A DNA stretch of 64,000 nt, from the NCBI GenBank assembly GCA_963576475.1, contig OY754982.1, positions 4,677,201-4,741,200 of the forward strand. The letters are read 5' to 3'. How positions within the stretch are numbered: position 1 is the first letter of the stretch; every line of letters starts with the position of its first letter. Both the position numbers and the translations under genes were made by a program. A model generated the notes under the pieces. The model searched no databases and was not told the DNA's origin. It saw only the letters and a program-made list of their open reading frames with translations. The stretch is from Molanna angustata. Taxonomy: Eukaryota; Arthropoda; Insecta; Trichoptera; Molannidae. Positions 44,951-54,915 of this stretch are shown in pieces.

Positions 44951-45375
44951 AAAGAGAAGAAAAAATATCTTGCTAAAATCATAATATAATAGTATTTGTC
45001 GCAAGAAAATTTTACATAAAGGCGACATATTTAATGGCTAACAAAACGTTCGGAGTCAACCCATTTTAAGAGAACACCAAGAAATATCATTACATCCGTG
45101 TAGCTTATTATGATGAGTCGTATCCATAGAAAAGAAATTTTGTATAAATGAATAGGGACAATAATTTCCAAACGAATTCTCTCACGTATTAAAAGGTTTT
45201 TTTTTATATTTTATATAAAAATAACAAAAAAGACCTTTGCAAATAAAATGCAGAGAAAATAGAAAAACAACTAGATTTATGAGAAGCTTTTGGAAACTTT
45301 ACCAAGAGAACTTGAATAATTTATATTTCATTTTAGAGTAACATAGATAAGGCCATATGTAAACTTAAAAATTAA
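44951..45375. other. No feature recognised
   Basis: AT-rich, no ORF or shared repeat. Confidence 0.4.
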
Positions 45376-45379
45376 TATT

Positions 45380-45750
45380 GAAGGTAGGATAAGTTTGGAT
45401 TTGGATTTTAGATTACACATAAATTTTTTTTTTCAAGGGATCATACTACTTTGGCATTCAAAATACGACACCTTCTCATCCCTGGTATTATTCAAAGAAT
45501 CTCCTAAGAGACCTAATATCCAATATATCTCGTCTCCGATTTGGCCATTGCAGATTGGACTTTCCCCCCATCTTACTGCGAATGCGGCCTGGACGAGGAG
45601 TCTGAGAACCATGTTTTCTTTTCCTCTCCAATAAGAGACGCATTTGACATTTATCGAGCATTGGATGATGTCCAATGCTCGATGAAGGAATAATTCCAAT
45701 TCCCATTATCGATACATTATCTTGTATCGTTAGGATCAACAGAAATTTAT
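45380..45750 (+). pseudogene. Non-LTR retrotransposon C-terminal fragment
   Basis: In the plus frame YCECGLDEESENHVFFSSPI and RDAFDIYRALDDVQCSMKE; upstream, DLAIADWTFPPS. The YCECG.DEE...HVFF.C knuckle is the standard C-terminal motif of Jockey-like polyproteins. One stop upstream of the knuckle. Confidence 0.7.
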
Positions 45751-45959
45751 AAACTTGTACACAAGTTCAAATATAGTTATACTGTAATCCCCCACAGTAT
45801 CTAATTATTTTTCACACTCACTAGAGTTGTACTATTGTTCTCACGAAAATTTCGTTGTGCTGCACAGTTTAGATAGCTGTTTACTGCATATACAAATTGA
45901 TCAGTCTTTGACACAAATAGTCCTCTATAGGGACTGGCTACACGACAAAAAAATATTTA

Positions 45960-46280
45960 TAGCAAATAAGACCCTGCCTATAACAAATATTGGATAAGGC
46001 CTATATTAAACAGTTAGGTATTGGTATGTATATTTTATTGTTTAATAGTATATGAAGTCAATATATAATTACTATTGGATTAGCATTATATTTAATCGTT
46101 AGATATTGGATTAATCCTATATTAAATTGTTAGATATTCGTTAAGGCTTATATTTAATTATCAGGTAGTGTTTGAAGCCTTTTTTTTAATAATTACTAGA
46201 CATTGTATTAGAACTATATTAAATTGTTAGATATTGAATTAGAACTTTATTACATTGTAAGAGATAAGATTAGGTACACA
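45960..46280. repeat. Degenerate tandem repeat, roughly 37-45-bp unit
   Basis: 'attaaattgttagatattg', with variants such as 'tttaatcgttagatattgga' and 'attaaacagttaggtattgg', recurs about eight times. Units are diverged. Confidence 0.6.
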
Positions 46281-46699
46281 CTTAATTAAATGCTATTGTA
46301 TGAGGAGTAATATAGAGGCGAGATTGATAAACTCTTTTCGAAGATTTTTTCTGAGGGGTCCTCTACATATGTACACCTTCCGATGGTTGTTTATTTTAAG
46401 AGTGGTCGTTCATCGCCCAGGGGCCATTGGAGTAGAAAACACATTTAATAAGATATCTCAGAAAGTAAACAAGATTAAGAGGGAGACCTTGTATGTGCCA
46501 TGAGGGGTAGCAGAATACTGCACATTAGGGATCGTCAACATTTAGTTTTATGGACAATTATTGTGACTGTTTTAATGGTGATCAAAACAAATCCATTAAT
46601 GAAATTAATTATATAAATATAAAATTATCAATTATATGTGTATTTTTTTTTGAAACGTCGATGTTTACTTTCAAGAATGATTTTGTTAATATAATAATA

Positions 46700-47030
46700 A
46701 ATAATAATAGGGTTCAAGATCATTTCATGGGCACTGATAGTTTAGTTATGTGCTGCCTTACGAAACAAAGCAGTTTACAGTCCTTTAGTGAATGTGTTCT
46801 TTGAGTACTGCGACAATCTAGAGGCAGTGCATTCCACTTAATTGGACCAAAACATCGGTCATAATAAGCCACTCTGTTTACTCTCTCCAACTCCTTTAGA
46901 AGTTGTTACTCTGTGATCCTGACGACCTTGGTGAGAGATTCCTCCTCGAGAGCTCGTTTCTCTGACACAACCCTTGAATGTATTGTGATACTAGATTGTT
47001 TAAAGCATTAGACACCGTCAAAACAAATGT
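46700..47030 (-). pseudogene. CR1/L2-like non-LTR tail
   Basis: The minus strand reads IGPIKWNALPLDCRSTQR and, in the next frame, TALFRKAAHN. This aligns with GPIKWNKLPLDVRSAK and TALFRRVTQ of the 41220 copy. Upstream residues SPRSSGSQSNNF fit the RS.... block. Frameshifted. Confidence 0.65.
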
Positions 47031-47121
47031 TGTAATCAACTCGCTCTGGACACTTAAACACGTGTCATTCGTCTAATAGTGGAATTAAATGACATCGTTT
47101 TCCGCAACATAAATAATGATT

Positions 47122-47537
47122 AATCTTCTTCTTCTTCTTCAGCCCTCTGTCCTCTACTGCTGGATATAGGCCTCTTCCATACCATTACATTTATTTCTGT
47201 CGGTTGCTGCTTGCAGACAACTTTTACCCCCCACAGCGGCTATGTCGTCGGACCATCTTTTTTGAGGTATTACGACGCCTCTCTTGTTTTCCCAAGGTCT
47301 CCATCTTAATATTTTAGGGGTCCATCTTGTGGGGTCTTGTCTTGCAATATGGCCCGTCCATTGCCACTTCAATCTTGCTACGCGATCCATGACATCCGCT
47401 ACTCTGGTTCTCTTCCTAATTTTCTGATTTCTTATCTCTTAGGCTTATACCAAGCATGGATCATTCCATGGATCGCAGTGTGCATTTGAGCTTTTATACA
47501 TTTCTTTTTGTAAGGGCCATGGTCTCAAATGAAATAA
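47122..47537 (-). pseudogene. RTE-like non-LTR 3' end
   Basis: Frame 47390-47154 (minus): MDRVARLKWQWTGHIARQDP, TRWTPKILRWRPWENKRGVV, RWSDDIAAVGGKSCLQAATD, GMEEAYIQQ. This matches the last part of RTE-type polyproteins (RVA.LKWQWAGHIAR...W...ILEWRP...KR..GRP..RW.DDI.....W...A.DR......EAY.QQW). The 3' end is antisense (GAA)n at 47124-47140. The 5' end coincides closely with that of the copy at 63128. Confidence 0.85.
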
Positions 47538-47799
47538 TTATTAAGTATACCAGCTGAAAAGGACCTCAGCAGAAAAAAATGATAGTTTAAAAGATAAATA
47601 CACCGCTTTACATTTGAGGACTCATAACGGCCCTTTACAAAACTCTAAAAGTATACATGATAAACATACGAAGAATCAGGAGAATTCTAAAACCTTGCAG
47701 ACACTGAACTTTAAGTTCTGATACATATGATCACGTTAAACGATGCATTTTTACTCAGACTCAGGATAAAATTTGCATTACTTAAACGGATATTAAGTT

Positions 47800-48384
47800 A
47801 GATAACGTAAGATGAGCAAGGCAAAATTAATTTAAAAATTAAGTGATGAATATGAATACTGGATTTATATCCAAATGTACTAATATAGAAAAAGAACCAA
47901 AATTTGTATACAAAGGTTGCAGCCACCTGCATAATTTCCAAGATTGTCCATGCCACCAGCGGCAGATGTAGCAAAGGGCGATTGGGGAGCGAGCTGCAAG
48001 CTGTGGGCCTAATTGAGATGACAATTTCCAGAAAAGAAACTAAATTCATCCTATCTCCAAAACGAGACAAACTTACCCGACGCCTGCAGAAGAGGGAAAA
48101 ATATCGAGCAAAATATCTCAACTGTAAATGGACTTTGAAAAATTTCACGACTTCAACATATAAGATAGATAAATTTATTATCAAAAGGGGGCATATAAAC
48201 ACCCAAATTTGAAAGAAAAATTCTCAAATATGTTAAAAAGTGTGCTTTTAAAAAATACCATGAGTATTTTAAACATTTGTCTAGGGCATGTTCGTCACAC
48301 AATTTTAAAATTCAGCAAAAATTCGTCTAAAAACAAAATAAAAAATATCAATTGCAGCATTTTTTTAAAATACCTCCATTACTA
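47800..48384. other. Unassigned segment with a 102-codon frame
   Basis: A plus-strand frame at 47904-48212 and an overlapping minus frame cover a somewhat GC-richer block (47920-48080). The translations show no recognised domain and the two strands cannot both be coding. Probably a decayed element. Confidence 0.2.
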
Positions 48385-48550
48385 TGACCCAAATGCACAG
48401 TTCTAGGTAACTTAACACTAACTCCCAACCCCACTGGAGTATTTAGTATTCTAAGTTAGAAATTGCGTTGCAGAGACATCACTAACTAAATACATACTAC
48501 GCCAAACTAAAGGTCGATGGCGTGTTGATGGCGGGTCGATGGCGTAAACA
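48385..48550. repeat. Dispersed repeat family E
   Basis: 'aaatgcacagttctaggtaa', 'gtatttagtattctaagtta' and 'actaaaggtcgatggcgt' repeat the order seen at 2095-2245. Confidence 0.7.
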
Positions 48551-48728
48551 TTCTATTTTTGCTAGTCAGCAATAACTTAAAAAAAAAAATAATAAAATAA
48601 TGATTATTAACAGTTTATTTTGAAAAAATCAAATAAACTCTTATTTATATATATTTTTGTTTTGTAAATAGCCTGATTTTAGAAGTGAAACAAACAGTAA
48701 AATATATTTATAATTTGAATAAACTTAC

Positions 48729-48832
48729 CATCACGATACTATCGTAAGGCTCCATCGTTAGAGCACATTTAATGCATAACGTATTGCCTTTTTCGTCATC
48801 GTAATGAATGTACTCGTTTTTGACTGCCTTAC
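48729..48832 (-). CDS. Internal coding exon of an unidentified host gene
   Basis: Minus strand: acceptor 'tttttttttatttacag' ends at 48833; the exon is 104 nt; donor 'gtaagttt' begins at 48728. Only one frame is open: it starts with two bases completing a split codon, then KAVKNEYIHYDDEKGNTLC and IKCALTMEPYDSIVM. So the incoming intron is phase 1 and the outgoing one phase 0. The CIKC pair could bind zinc as half of a zinc finger, but I do not recognise the family. Codon choice and residue mix look like real protein, unlike the repeat-derived frames nearby. Repeat E lies 180 bases to one side and a SINE-1 76 bases to the other. Partner exons must lie outside the window or be too small to spot. 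Confidence 0.75.
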
Positions 48833-48907
48833 CTGTAAATAAAAAAAAAATATAATCACAAATTTAATTAATTTATGTAAATACTTTTTTTTAAACACAA
48901 ATTAATA

Positions 48908-49075
48908 GATGGGTGGTGGCAGAGCGGTTAGCGCACTGGGTTAGTAATCCAGTGGTCGCCAGTTCGAATCCTACCACGACCGATTTCGTTCACCTATAGT
49001 ACAAACATTTATGCTTTGTTTAAGGATTTTATGAGGATGCATATGTACTTGTTACAAGGACATATACATTATTTA
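48908..49075 (+). mobile_element. tRNA-derived SINE-1, complete
   Basis: A box 'ggtggcagagcggttagcgc', B box 'cagttcgaatcctaccac', body 'gatttcgttcacctatagta' and tail 'ggatgcatatgtacttgtta' to 'ggacatatacatt'. About 165 bp. Confidence 0.88.
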
Positions 49076-49079
49076 AAAA

Positions 49080-50120
49080 AATAGCCACTCATTTTGAGTG
49101 GTAATTAAAATATAACGTTAAATTAATTTTATTGATCAAATTATTATTTATTTATTTATTAGAAAACCAACATTTTTTTTATTTTTACAAAATAAATGAT
49201 GAGGTAATATTAATAGGGAGATTCATAACATGATTTCACTTTCGAAGTAATACATTATAAGCAAATAAGGACAAATTATTTAAAAGAAAAAAATTAGAAG
49301 GAAAGATGTGGGTGAGGGACTAGGGGTTTGAGGAAAGAATGAAGCGGGGAAATGTTTTTTTGACATCAAAATTATTATGTAACATACAAAAAATCATTAA
49401 AAAAACATAAATACAGATTTTAATTGTTCTGAAATAAATATTATATTTAAACATATTTTCTACGACTGCTAGATAAAATAAGAATAAAAATAAACACAAT
49501 TTCATTATTATTCAATTTCATTTCATCCATAATAATTATTACTATGTTTCTAAATCAATTTTTAATAATATCAATACAATCCGTAATACTATAATAAAAT
49601 TGAGACCATACCACTCCCTCGAACTAAAGACATGATCTCAACCAATGTATGAACTAAACATTTTTACATAAATAGTTTTAATATACACAAGACACGATTT
49701 GATTTCCACATCTCATATCAACTTAGGATCAATAAGATAAATTTGTAGTGCCAAAGAGATGTATAGGATTCTGAAAACGATGAAAATAACATAACGAGTG
49801 AATAGTTGTCTAAGAAAGTCGTCGGCAAAGGGAAAGAATCTCCTTAATATTCATCAGAATCGTCATGATGTTGAAATCTTTCGTTGAGATGAGAGACACA
49901 CAGAAAGATGAAAAAGACACTGCTTTAATTAAGAGAAGATGAGAGAACAAGAAGAGATTGATATTCAACATGACGGATACGATTTGCATTAAATTGTCTC
50001 AGTCAAAGACAAAACTAATTAAGAAGAAAAAATAAGGGAAAAGTTATTCTCAACGCCTATGTTTTCGAAAATTAAAGATATTTTTTGATAAAATGACTGA
50101 ATCAATACGTTGAAAATGCA
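49080..50120. other. No feature recognised
   Basis: AT-rich, with only short frames. Confidence 0.4.
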
Positions 50121-50126
50121 TTTTTT

Positions 50127-50683
50127 CCAACTGTCGATTTTTTTTTCTTTTTCTTCAGCCTGTTTTTTTCTTTTTTTTTTCATTCTTGGACTTAGGCCTC
50201 CCCTTGATCCTCCACAACTCCCTGTCTTGGGCACACTGCATCCATCTCCCTCCGGCACATTTCTTGATGTCATCAGACCACCTTGCCTGTGAGTCGAACT
50301 GTCGATTTGTTCAAGAAAATTTATTTCTCTTAACATATCGACAAAGTTTCAAGCCAAAATATGCTTGATTTGTATGCCAGGTCTATATTTTCACGGTTTT
50401 TCCAACTTTGAAGTCAAAAACACCAACTTAGAGGCTTCCCAGCAAACATGATCTATATGTATATGAATTTACTCAGAATTCAGAGTAGAACACTTTCACA
50501 CATACATGCCAACATGCTGTTTTCAAATTCTGAATAGGAAAAACAGACTGACCTCCATACTCTTTTATCCTGATATACACAACTACATGTTTTGTAAAGA
50601 AACAAAATATCTTAAAATATTTATTAATATGTGTTAATATTTTGGTACGTATTCTTCAATTAAACATACTATCGCCATCGAGA
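50127..50683 (+). mobile_element. Family C element, shortened, with an RTE-like insertion
   Basis: The left terminus 'ccaactgtcgattt' (50127-50140) is repeated as 'cgaactgtcgattt' at 50295-50308, enclosing the inserted segment 50141-50296. The rest follows family C ('cttaacatatcgacaaagtt', 'caccaacttagaggcttccc', 'tactatcgccatcga'), lacking the central (TG)n and about 450 bases around it. It ends against a CR1/L2-like tail. Confidence 0.75.
50141..50296 (-). mobile_element. RTE-like non-LTR 3' end inserted in family C
   Basis: Minus strand: 'aggtggtctgatgacatcaa' ... reading RWSDDIKKCAGGRWMQCAQD, then RELWRIKGRPKSKN, and 'caggctgaagaa' at the 3' end. The 'RW.DDI....G..W...AQDRELWR' motif is RTE-like. 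It is bounded by a 12-bp target duplication 'aactgtcgattt' (50129-50140, 50297-50308). Confidence 0.75.
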
Positions 50684-50850
50684 TGTCCGCAGTGTTCAAA
50701 GCAAGAGCACTTTCACTAAAGGACTAAAAACAGCTTTGTTTAAACAGAGAGCAACACAACATTAAATTATCAGCGCCCTTGGTATGATCTCGAATCATTA
50801 AACGGCGCTATACAAATAACTTATTATTATAATTATTATTATTATGCATT
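50682..50850 (+). pseudogene. CR1/L2-like non-LTR 3' end
   Basis: 'gatgtccgcagtgttcaaag', 'actaaaggactaaaaacagc' and 'ttaaacggcgctatacaaat' followed by (TTA)n match 41355-41515. Confidence 0.7.
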
Positions 50851-51529
50851 AAAAAATGTGTATATTTGTGTACATCTCGTATGCCCAAGGTCATAGACGT
50901 TAACAAGGGCCTTAAGAATAACAGAGCATAGAATCTTCTGGAAGAGTTTTGTCGAGGAGGCAACAATGGTTTTCCAATGTGAACACGATTGAGAAGAAGA
51001 CCTTATGATGTATGAAAAAAAAGCCCGTTAAAGAACAAATAAAATTTGACGCAAATTTTCTGAAGTGCAAAAAAAAACCAGTGAAATAATATCCCATATT
51101 TTTATGTAGCAGTAATAATTTTATTTTTTTTTCCACTAAAAAAGTCGAGGCTGGTGGATGGTTTCAAAATTGTTGCGTCCATCATCAAATTAATTGGAAA
51201 ATTGGTGATAAATTGTAATTAATGTGTGATTGCAAAAACATCACAAATCTTTCAACCCAAAATAGCTGTCTTTATAATGAAGAATTATGATCATTAATAT
51301 TCAGTGATGATACAATGGGTTATCATAATTTATTGGCGTAACTATAAAATATGTAGATCGCAAAATTGTAATGGTATACAATAAAATCGTTACAAAATGA
51401 ATTAATTAAATGTAAAAGTTAATAGAAAAAATTTAAGCGAAATAATGAATGAAGTGAAGGATATTTATTTAATAATTTCATTTTATTTCCAAATAGACAA
51501 TGCTTTGCAACACCATGATAATAAGATAA

Positions 51530-51625
51530 TAATTTATTTTTATTTTCTTTATATACTTTATGTACAAGTGCACAAAGGCGGGTTTAATGCCATAAGCCAA
51601 TTTCTTCTAACCAACAAAAATTAAT
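51530..51625 (-). mobile_element. Non-LTR 3' UTR fragment
   Basis: Minus strand: 'ggttagaagaaattggctta' then 'tggcattaaacccgcc', related to the 3' UTR words near 11200 and 42850. No coding part. Confidence 0.5.
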
Positions 51626-52635
51626 AATAAATTTGATAAATACTTGATGGCCATCTACAGATTTTCCATGTATTTTTGTTAGACAATGGATGTTTATGAT
51701 TATTGATTTTAATTTATTAATAAAAATATGACAAATTGAAAAATATGACGTTTGCTTAAATTATACTTAATATCATACTTTAACAATCATATTAATAACA
51801 ATTAAGTACTACACATAATAAAAGGCACTAGATACTTTTTATTACCTTAATTATAAATGGATTATTTAAAATTAATTACGATTCTTAAAATCCTTAATTA
51901 CTTTGTTTACACCACTCATAATTATATTATTACCGAAATTATTTAAAATATCATAATAAAATACAACAACCGCACGGAATAAGCTTTCAATTGGGAATAA
52001 TTCAACCATTCAGATACCTACTTAACATTATTCAAAAATCATACTGAGACATAATTTTTTTTAAATAAACATATGTAAATAAATTGAACCTTTATCCTTT
52101 TTGCATTTTAATCTATATATTTGCCTATAACGTCCTTGAATCTCATCATTTGCTCTACCAGTTAACGTATACCGTGTGAAACGTTTTAACAAGCAAAGTA
52201 AAAAATTTGAATATCTGGTGCTTATCCGCCGGAGAGCTAATTTCAACCAAATATGGGTGATTTTCGCCGTCGTAATCCGTTGATTTATTAATCTGAGAGA
52301 GATTTATATGGTAGGGCGACAGACGATCAAGATTACATTTTAAGGGGACAGTTCAAAAAGCATTGTATAACTCTGAGTATACCGAGAGATCAGATTTAGA
52401 TGAAACTGATACTTTAAAGGGGAATTGATTTGTACCGAAACAATTTAAATATCTAAATGCGAATACAGCATTAAATACAGAATTTAGAAATCAAATACAG
52501 CGGAGAATTATAGGATATTGATATACCTACCTCAGACCATCTCTGTTTTTTTACTACATTAAATAGTTTGTCAATATATATTTATTTATTTATACAAACA
52601 CAATAGTACAATCATTTGTGACTTATATTCCTAGC
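51626..52635. other. No feature recognised
   Basis: AT-rich; no ORF or repeat recognised. Confidence 0.4.
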
Positions 52636-52639
52636 TTTT

Positions 52640-53090
52640 TACTCTTCTCAGACCTGTCGTAGTGTATGGAGCTGAATGCTGGGTCTTAACGAAAAGAGAC
52701 GAAAGTAGCTTCTTGATATTTGAAAGGAAAATCCTGAGAAAGATTTTTGGCCCAGTAAATGATAATGGACTTTGGAGGATGCGATATAATCACGAACTAC
52801 AGGCATTATATGACGAACCCAACATTGTTCAAGTCATAAAAGTATGTACGTAGACTGCAGTGGTTGGGACATGTCAGCCGGATGAATGATGATAGTATCA
52901 CCAAAAAGGTTCTAAATACCAATCTAAAGGGCAGAAGAAGTAGAGGCAGGCCCAAACTAAGATGGCTGGATGACACAGAAGACGACATAAGGGCGATCAG
53001 AATAGCAAACTGGAGAACGGTGGAGGACAGGGACGGCTGGAAAAGGATTCTGGAGGAGGTCAGGACCCACACAGGGCTGTAGCGCCAATG
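52640..53090 (+). pseudogene. Non-LTR retrotransposon RT tail, one frameshift
   Basis: First frame: VVYGAECWVLTKRDE, FLIFERKILRKIFGPVNDNG, LWRMRYNHELQALY. After a one-base shift near 52850: RLQWLGHVSRMNDDSITKKV, KGRRSRGRPKLRWLDDTEDD, NWRTVEDRDGWKRILEEV, ending at 53080-53082. Same layout as the 36729-37546 copy but a different lineage (about half the residues differ). Confidence 0.85.
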
Positions 53091-53286
53091 ATGATGATGA
53101 TTCCTAGCTATTTACCACTAATATAATAATTAATATCAACTACAATAAAATATCCGCCGAATCAGTTAACAATATAACAACTTTTTAAACAATATCGAAC
53201 AAAAAATACAACGTTTAGGTACTCTCACTTGATAAGATTTAAAACTCGTCTTCGAGAGTGAAGTATCGTATCTAAACACACAATAC

Positions 53287-53575
53287 ATTCATACCATCAC
53301 GGCATATCCCCCACAATGTGGGGTAACCAGCGAAAGGTGTGCGGGTGTGCATTGCCTTATAAAAGGGAGCACAACACATATGTGTATACCCACACACCAG
53401 TCTCGTCTCACCTAAAAAGGCACTACATTCAGAATGGGTGGTGAACCTCATTGCTGAACTATGTCAGATGTTATTGTCTGTTGTATTTTCGATTACCCGG
53501 CTCTTACGGGACACTCGAAAACAGTAATAGAAAAGATTGGAAGCACTATTCTAAGCCGGTGCCTCACAGCTAACA
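53287..53575 (+). repeat. Dispersed repeat family A, best full-length copy
   Basis: Complete from 'cattcataccatcacggcat' to 'ctaagccggtgcctcacagc', about 290 bp; used here as the reference for the interrupted copies. Confidence 0.85.
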
Positions 53576-53679
53576 ATACAATTTCCATAATAGGATCATG
53601 TATGTGCCAAAGATATGATATTTCAAAGCTTTATATTATTTATCTAATACCTAAAAGTGGGCACATAATCCAAGTATGG

Positions 53680-53735
53680 ATTTATTCAAGAGAATTTATT
53701 TCTCTTAACAGATCGACATAGTTTCGAGGGAAGAT
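53680..53735 (+). repeat. Family C fragment
   Basis: 'ttcaagagaatttatttctc' and 'ttaacagatcgacatagttt' match the left part of family C. Confidence 0.6.
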
Positions 53736-53754
53736 CCCCAGCAGAGAGCAAATG

Positions 53755-53950
53755 CATTAAAATTATTTTTTTGACAAACTTTTTAACATCTCAATAGAGA
53801 CGTAGAAGGAATATTATAGAAGAACCAGGAACTCAAGTCATCGGCTGGTTTACATGATCACTATAAGCGCTTGCGCAACGTTCAATTATGTCTTCTTATT
53901 GAGTTCCCTTATAAATGCAAATTTTAAAAGTTCTATATATTTGATTAATA
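53755..53950 (+). repeat. Dispersed repeat family B
   Basis: 'catctcaatagagacgtaga', 'aagtcatcggctggtttaca' and 'gcgcttgcgcaacgttcaat' in the order of the 20575 copy. Confidence 0.75.
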
Positions 53951-53993
53951 CGTAACTAATCATCTGAAAATAGGACATTATGTGAGATAGAAT

Positions 53994-54070
53994 TGTTGTA
54001 TTTTCGATTACCCGGCTCTTGCGGGACACTCGAAAATAATGTTGAAAAGAGTGGAAGCACTATTCCAAGC
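53994..54070 (+). repeat. Family A right-end fragment
   Basis: 'ttgtattttcgattacccgg' and 'gtggaagcactattccaagc' match only the right third of family A. Confidence 0.75.
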
Positions 54071-54129
54071 TGGTACCTCCTAGCTTATCTTTTACTAAAG
54101 TATTTCATTTTGATAACTTATTTAGAAAT

Positions 54130-54420
54130 GTATTAAACTTTATTCTGATATAGTGTGGAGTAAGCGAGTAGGTGTCTGTCTGTCTATCCATGAATTGTAC
54201 CTACGTATGTGTGGTATTTGGTTACAGTTGGTAGATGAAGCTGTGAGCTATGAACGTATAAATAGCCAGGGAGCATGTCACGGGATTTGCAATGACGTAA
54301 CCGGTCATAAAACCACTCAAAGAGGTGACATTCCTTTATCCCATACATTGGATAATACTCCACATCAGGACCGCACCAAGACTACTTATTCATTATAACC
54401 AAGTATGCCCTATACTAAAC
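54130..54420. other. Unassigned, GC-richer
   Basis: An 81-codon plus frame without recognised domain. 'gaacgtataaatagccagg' at 54251 looks like a TATA-containing promoter core but no initiator or ORF supports it. Confidence 0.2.
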
Positions 54421-54594
54421 GCGTATTTTATTTATTTATCTTCGTGTATAGCTTCTCGGGTAACTAACAGATAGTTGTGCCAAATAATAATTTTACACGC
54501 ATTTTAAAACTTATCAGCTCTAAAGTATTTGTAGATGAAGTAAAAATATGAAGTCAATGAAAATTATAGTTTAGGCTGCACAGAGAACACAAAA

Positions 54595-54910
54595 TTTCAT
54601 AGTCATACACCATAAACACGATTAAATTTCAAAGTCATTCACCATAAACATAATGAAATAAAATTGTCATACACCATAAACAAAATAAATTTCATAGCCA
54701 TACACAATTAACGAAACAAAATATCATTGTCATACACCATAAACACATTAAATTTCATAGCCATGCACCATAAACATTATAAAATTTCATATTCATACAA
54801 CATAAACACTGTAAATTTCATAGCCATACACCACAAAAGCAATAAAATTTCATATTCATAACCCATAAACACAATACATTTTCATTGACATATAACATAA
54901 ATACTGTAAA
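54595..54910. repeat. Degenerate short tandem repeats
   Basis: 'catacaccataaacac' followed by 'aaatttcatagcc' recurs about nine times with variable spacing (roughly 30-45 bases). It directly precedes the 42-bp satellite. Confidence 0.75.
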
Positions 54911-54915
54911 TTTAC

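Noticed and set aside
47798..48212. Frames of 134 (minus) and 102 (plus) codons
   Set aside because: They overlap on opposite strands, neither shows a known domain, and a donor-like site does not give a bounded exon.
54251..54280. TATA-box promoter
   Set aside because: A TATAAATA word alone in AT-rich DNA; no initiator, downstream ORF or conserved context.
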